Position numbers and translations under genes: made by a program
In this document: positions 11,801 through 13,958 of the stretch, one piece after another
How positions within the stretch are numbered: the stretch's first letter is position 1
Layout: the number at the start of each line of letters is the position of its first letter
NCBI GenBank assembly: GCA_903825695.1
Contig: CAIKBP010000082.1
Span: 1-13,958, forward strand
DNA: 13,958 bases
From: an uncultured Verrucomicrobiota bacterium
Lineage (GTDB): Bacteria > Verrucomicrobiota > Verrucomicrobiia > Palsa-1439
Direction: 5' to 3'
The notes under the pieces: model-generated
What the model saw: only the letters and a program-made list of their open reading frames with translations
What the model was told of the DNA's origin: nothing
The model's database searches: none

Positions 11801-13958
11801 ATGGCTGTCAAAATTGATTTGGCAAAAAAGAAAATCTCGCTCGGCGTTGGCGATCTTTTGGCTGAGCCATTGCGAGTCGGGCGCGTCGCGGGTTTAAGCA
11901 TTTGGACAAGGATGGCGCTCGGACGCGAGGCGCACGTTGAACGTCAACGCGCACAGGCCCGTCAACACGCGGGTTATGCGAAAGAGATTGCTGTACGCTA
12001 CAAGGCGACTGTGGACGGTTTTGCGGCGACAATTTCGGGGCGGATTGACGGGGTATATCCACCCGGCAACGGCGAGCCATGCGTGATTGAGGAGATCAAG
12101 TCAGTCGTTCTGCCGCCATTGATGTTCGGCGCGATTGACGCGAATGCGTACCCGCATTACGTCGAGCAGTTAAGGTTGTATTGCTTCTTTGTCCAACAGG
12201 AATCCAGTCGCGACAAAGCCGAGTCTGCGAGACATGCGAAGCAAAATGTCGCTCCTACGGGAGGGGTACTCGGGCGGATGGTGTTTATCAATGTTGCCGA
12301 CGGCGCTTCCAGGAAAATCGAGGTGCGCGGACCGTTTTCCGATTGCGAACAACTCATCGCCGAACGCGTGCGGTTGCTGATTGATCAGGCGCGTGCCGAG
12401 GAACGACGTTGTGGCGAGCGGCGGGCGTTTGCTGACGATCTGGCCTTCCCCCACCCCAAGCCACGGAAATATCAGGACGAAATGATCGCCGCAGTCGAGC
12501 GGGCATTGGCAAAAGGGCGGTATTTGATGGTGTCGGCGCCGTCTGGCATTGGCAAGACGGCGGGCGCGTTATATCCGGTGTTGAAACATGCGTTGGCGCA
12601 CGACAAGCGCGTGTTTTTCGTGACAGCCAAGAACACCCAGCAACAAATGGCGCATGAAACGTTGCGCAGGATGGGGGCTTGCCCTCACCCTGACCCTCTC
12701 CCCTCGCCAAGGGGAGAGGGAATCCGACTTGTTCGCCGTAGCCCGAAGAGCGAAGGCGAAAGGATTGGTGAGGGGTTGAAAGGAGACCAAGCAGCGGTCA
12801 ATGCTCCTCCTACCGCCGTGTTCTTCCGCGCTCGCGAAAAGATGTGCATTAACTCGGTGTACGCCTGCCGCGAGGAGTTTTGTCCGTACCTGCAGAACAT
12901 GTTGGCCAAGACCGAGCGGACGGGCGTGCTCGACCGGTTGCTGGCGGAACGGCTGGTCACGCCCGAGATGATGATAGATGCGGGTCATGCCGCGATGGTA
13001 TGCCCGTTTGAACTCGCGTTGATGGAGTCGGAGCGGACGGATGTGATTGTCTGCGATTACAATTACGTGTTCGACCCACAGGTTTATTTCCGCCGGTTCT
13101 TTCTCGATGCCGATTACTCGGACGCGGTGCTCGTGATTGACGAGGCGCACAATCTTGTGCAGCGGGCGATGGATTACTACTCGCCGACGTTGCAACGCCG
13201 GCAAATCGAGGAACTGGCGGCAAACCTGCGGCACGTCGAGCCTTCGCTCGCCAAGGATTTCCGCGAGTTTCTGGGGCTGCTCTGCGAGTTCTTCGACTCG
13301 GTTGCCGCGAGGCATGGCGGTGACGAAGACAATCAGGCCGAAAGCGCATCGGCAACCGTTGGAGATGGTAAGTTTCTCATAGAACCGCCACATGGGTTCT
13401 TTGAAGATTTGAAGCCTGCGGCAGACAAGCTCGCCGTCCGTTACATGCTCGACAAGGTCGCGCGCGGTCGGGCGATCCCCGATGATCCCGTAGATGAGTT
13501 CCTTGCGGATTTCGGCCAGTTCTGCAGCGTGCTGGTCATGATCCCGCCAAGCGAGGGGCTTGCAGGCGAAGAGTTTGCGTGCTTCTTCGATCCAACGAAT
13601 GGTCAGTCGTTAAACATCCCCTGCAAAGACCCGTCACGACAACTCGCGCCGCGGTTGGATGGGTTTCACAGCGTCGTTGCGATGTCGGCAACGCTCGAGC
13701 CGTTTGAGTTTTATCGTGAGATGCTTGGGTTTGATACGAAGCGCACCGATGCGGCGGAGTTTTCGTCTCCGTTCCCGCGCGAGAACCGCAAGATTATGGT
13801 GGTGCCGAGTGTGTTGACGACTTTTCGCGCTCGTGCGGCGCATTATGGAAAAATTGCTGAGATCATTGCCACGACGGTTGCAGCGCGACGGGGCAATTAT
13901 ATGGCGTTGTTTCCGAGCTACGAGTTTTTGCGGGCGGTGGCTGAACAGCTTCCCTCCT
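11801..13958 (+). CDS. PD-(D/E)XK nuclease fused to XPD/DinG-type Fe-S helicase (C-terminus beyond window)
   Basis: Predicted DNA repair or recombination enzyme; 719 residues are visible and the end is missing. The N-terminal RecB/Cas4-like nuclease domain has GRID (D83), EEIKS (E98, K100) and the helix motif Q123-x3-Y127. The SF2 helicase follows. Walker A APSGIGKT is at 246-253, and four cysteines C349, C356, C361 and C401 stand where XPD/DinG proteins hold a 4Fe-4S cluster. The DEAH box is D447-H450, MSATLEP starts at 628, and an FPSYEFL segment lies near the edge. The ATG at 11801 is chosen because VKIDLAKKKISLGVGDLL starts a plausible domain; no Shine-Dalgarno is seen and the frame stays open upstream. 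Two stretches, 134-156 and about 294-338, derive from repeats but keep the frame. It is not CRISPR-linked here. Confidence 0.88.
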   Translation, partial: MAVKIDLAKKKISLGVGDLLAEPLRVGRVAGLSIWTRMALGREAHVERQRAQARQHAGYAKEIAVRYKATVDGFAATISGRIDGVYPPGNGEPCVIEEIKSVVLPPLMFGAIDANAYPHYVEQLRLYCFFVQQESSRDKAESARHAKQNVAPTGGVLGRMVFINVADGASRKIEVRGPFSDCEQLIAERVRLLIDQARAEERRCGERRAFADDLAFPHPKPRKYQDEMIAAVERALAKGRYLMVSAPSGIGKTAGALYPVLKHALAHDKRVFFVTAKNTQQQMAHETLRRMGACPHPDPLPSPRGEGIRLVRRSPKSEGERIGEGLKGDQAAVNAPPTAVFFRAREKMCINSVYACREEFCPYLQNMLAKTERTGVLDRLLAERLVTPEMMIDAGHAAMVCPFELALMESERTDVIVCDYNYVFDPQVYFRRFFLDADYSDAVLVIDEAHNLVQRAMDYYSPTLQRRQIEELAANLRHVEPSLAKDFREFLGLLCEFFDSVAARHGGDEDNQAESASATVGDGKFLIEPPHGFFEDLKPAADKLAVRYMLDKVARGRAIPDDPVDEFLADFGQFCSVLVMIPPSEGLAGEEFACFFDPTNGQSLNIPCKDPSRQLAPRLDGFHSVVAMSATLEPFEFYREMLGFDTKRTDAAEFSSPFPRENRKIMVVPSVLTTFRARAAHYGKIAEIIATTVAARRGNYMALFPSYEFLRAVAEQLPS
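12200..12268. repeat. In-frame repeat element inside the nuclease domain
   Basis: The DNA for residues 134-156 contains an 8-bp palindrome GTCGCGAC (12207-12214) and the inverted pair GCGACA (12210-12215) / TGTCGC (12247-12252). It ends in GTCGCTCCTACGGGA, which on the other strand reads like the GTAGGAGCGACA arm of REP-type repeats common in other bacteria. The encoded polar stretch (about 23 residues) follows the Q-x3-Y helix and precedes the next predicted strand GRMVFINVADG. A repeat origin is inferred from the symmetry and the similar arm at 12800-12812. Confidence 0.65.
12680..12816. repeat. Composite of three palindromic repeats, in frame between Walker A and the Fe-S cysteines
   Basis: Three modules lie side by side. 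(1) CCCTCTCCCC (12694-12703) / GGGGAGAGGG (12711-12720) with a 7-base loop, embraced by CCCTCACC (12682-12689) / GGTGAGGG (12767-12774). (2) TTCGCC (12732-12737) / GGCGAA (12755-12760), with GCGAAGGCG shared with the nadE element. (3) GCGGT (12794-12798) / ACCGC (12812-12816) around a CTCCTCCTAC arm. Residues about 294-338, starting CPHPDPLPSPRGEG, are the well-known translation style of module 1. The gene continues normally on both sides. Confidence 0.85.

Noticed and set aside
11431..11817. Plus-strand open frame covering the LRV gene start and the repeat region
   Set aside because: It runs antisense to the membrane segments of the LRV gene and then through repeats; no ribosome site or family match.
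12680..12816. The helicase gene as a pseudogene disrupted by repeats
   Set aside because: The frame is continuous from 11801 to the window end and all catalytic motifs downstream of the repeats are present.
12569..13393. 274-residue minus-strand open frame opposite the nuclease-helicase
   Set aside because: It lies opposite the Fe-S cysteine and DEAH motifs of the plus-strand gene; its composition (Arg/His rich) is that of a shadow frame.

Overview
The window looks like chromosomal DNA of a Gram-negative bacterium with a moderately high G+C content. A signal-peptide protein, a heme C5-pathway gene, a nitrilase-fused NAD synthetase and many short palindromic and tandem repeats would fit the Verrucomicrobiota or a related PVC-group lineage. 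That assignment is an inference from gene style, not a phylogenetic result. Both ends of the window cut through genes: typA on the left and a nuclease-helicase on the right.

Left part (1-3194, all minus strand): the N-terminal half of the GTPase TypA/BipA; a complete tRNA-Ala(GGC) just upstream of it with its own good sigma70-type promoter; then hemL (glutamate-1-semialdehyde aminomutase) followed by ubiX (flavin prenyltransferase), coupled by an ATGA overlap.

Middle part (3278-9573): a plus-strand ABC-2 exporter pair (ATPase and permease, again with ATGA overlap) converges on a minus-strand glutamine-dependent NAD+ synthetase (nadE). The two stop codons lie in one 15-bp palindrome. Divergent from nadE is a plus-strand proteostasis pair: an Hsp20 small heat shock protein and the Lon protease.

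Right part (9584-13958): two minus-strand proteins of unknown function. One is a secreted or periplasmic TPR-like protein. The other is a membrane protein with a C-terminal tract of leucine-rich-repeat-variant (LRV) units and visibly lower G+C. A large plus-strand gene then runs off the edge. It encodes an N-terminal RecB/Cas4-like PD-(D/E)XK nuclease domain fused to an XPD/DinG-type iron-sulfur helicase.

The most striking signal is the load of short repeats that have entered coding sequence without breaking the frame. One palindrome, flanked by a 10-bp direct repeat, sits in the nadE interdomain linker. Two separate repeat-derived segments lie inside the nuclease-helicase, one in each functional half. 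A 7-bp tandem repeat encodes the hydrophobic core of a signal peptide. A related repeat with a nested palindrome fills the DNA directly before the nuclease-helicase start. The nadE and helicase insertions share a core (GCGAAGGCG within a TCCGCC/GGCGGA-type inverted repeat). This resembles the protein-coding palindromic elements known from Rickettsia, but in a different lineage and with several repeat families.
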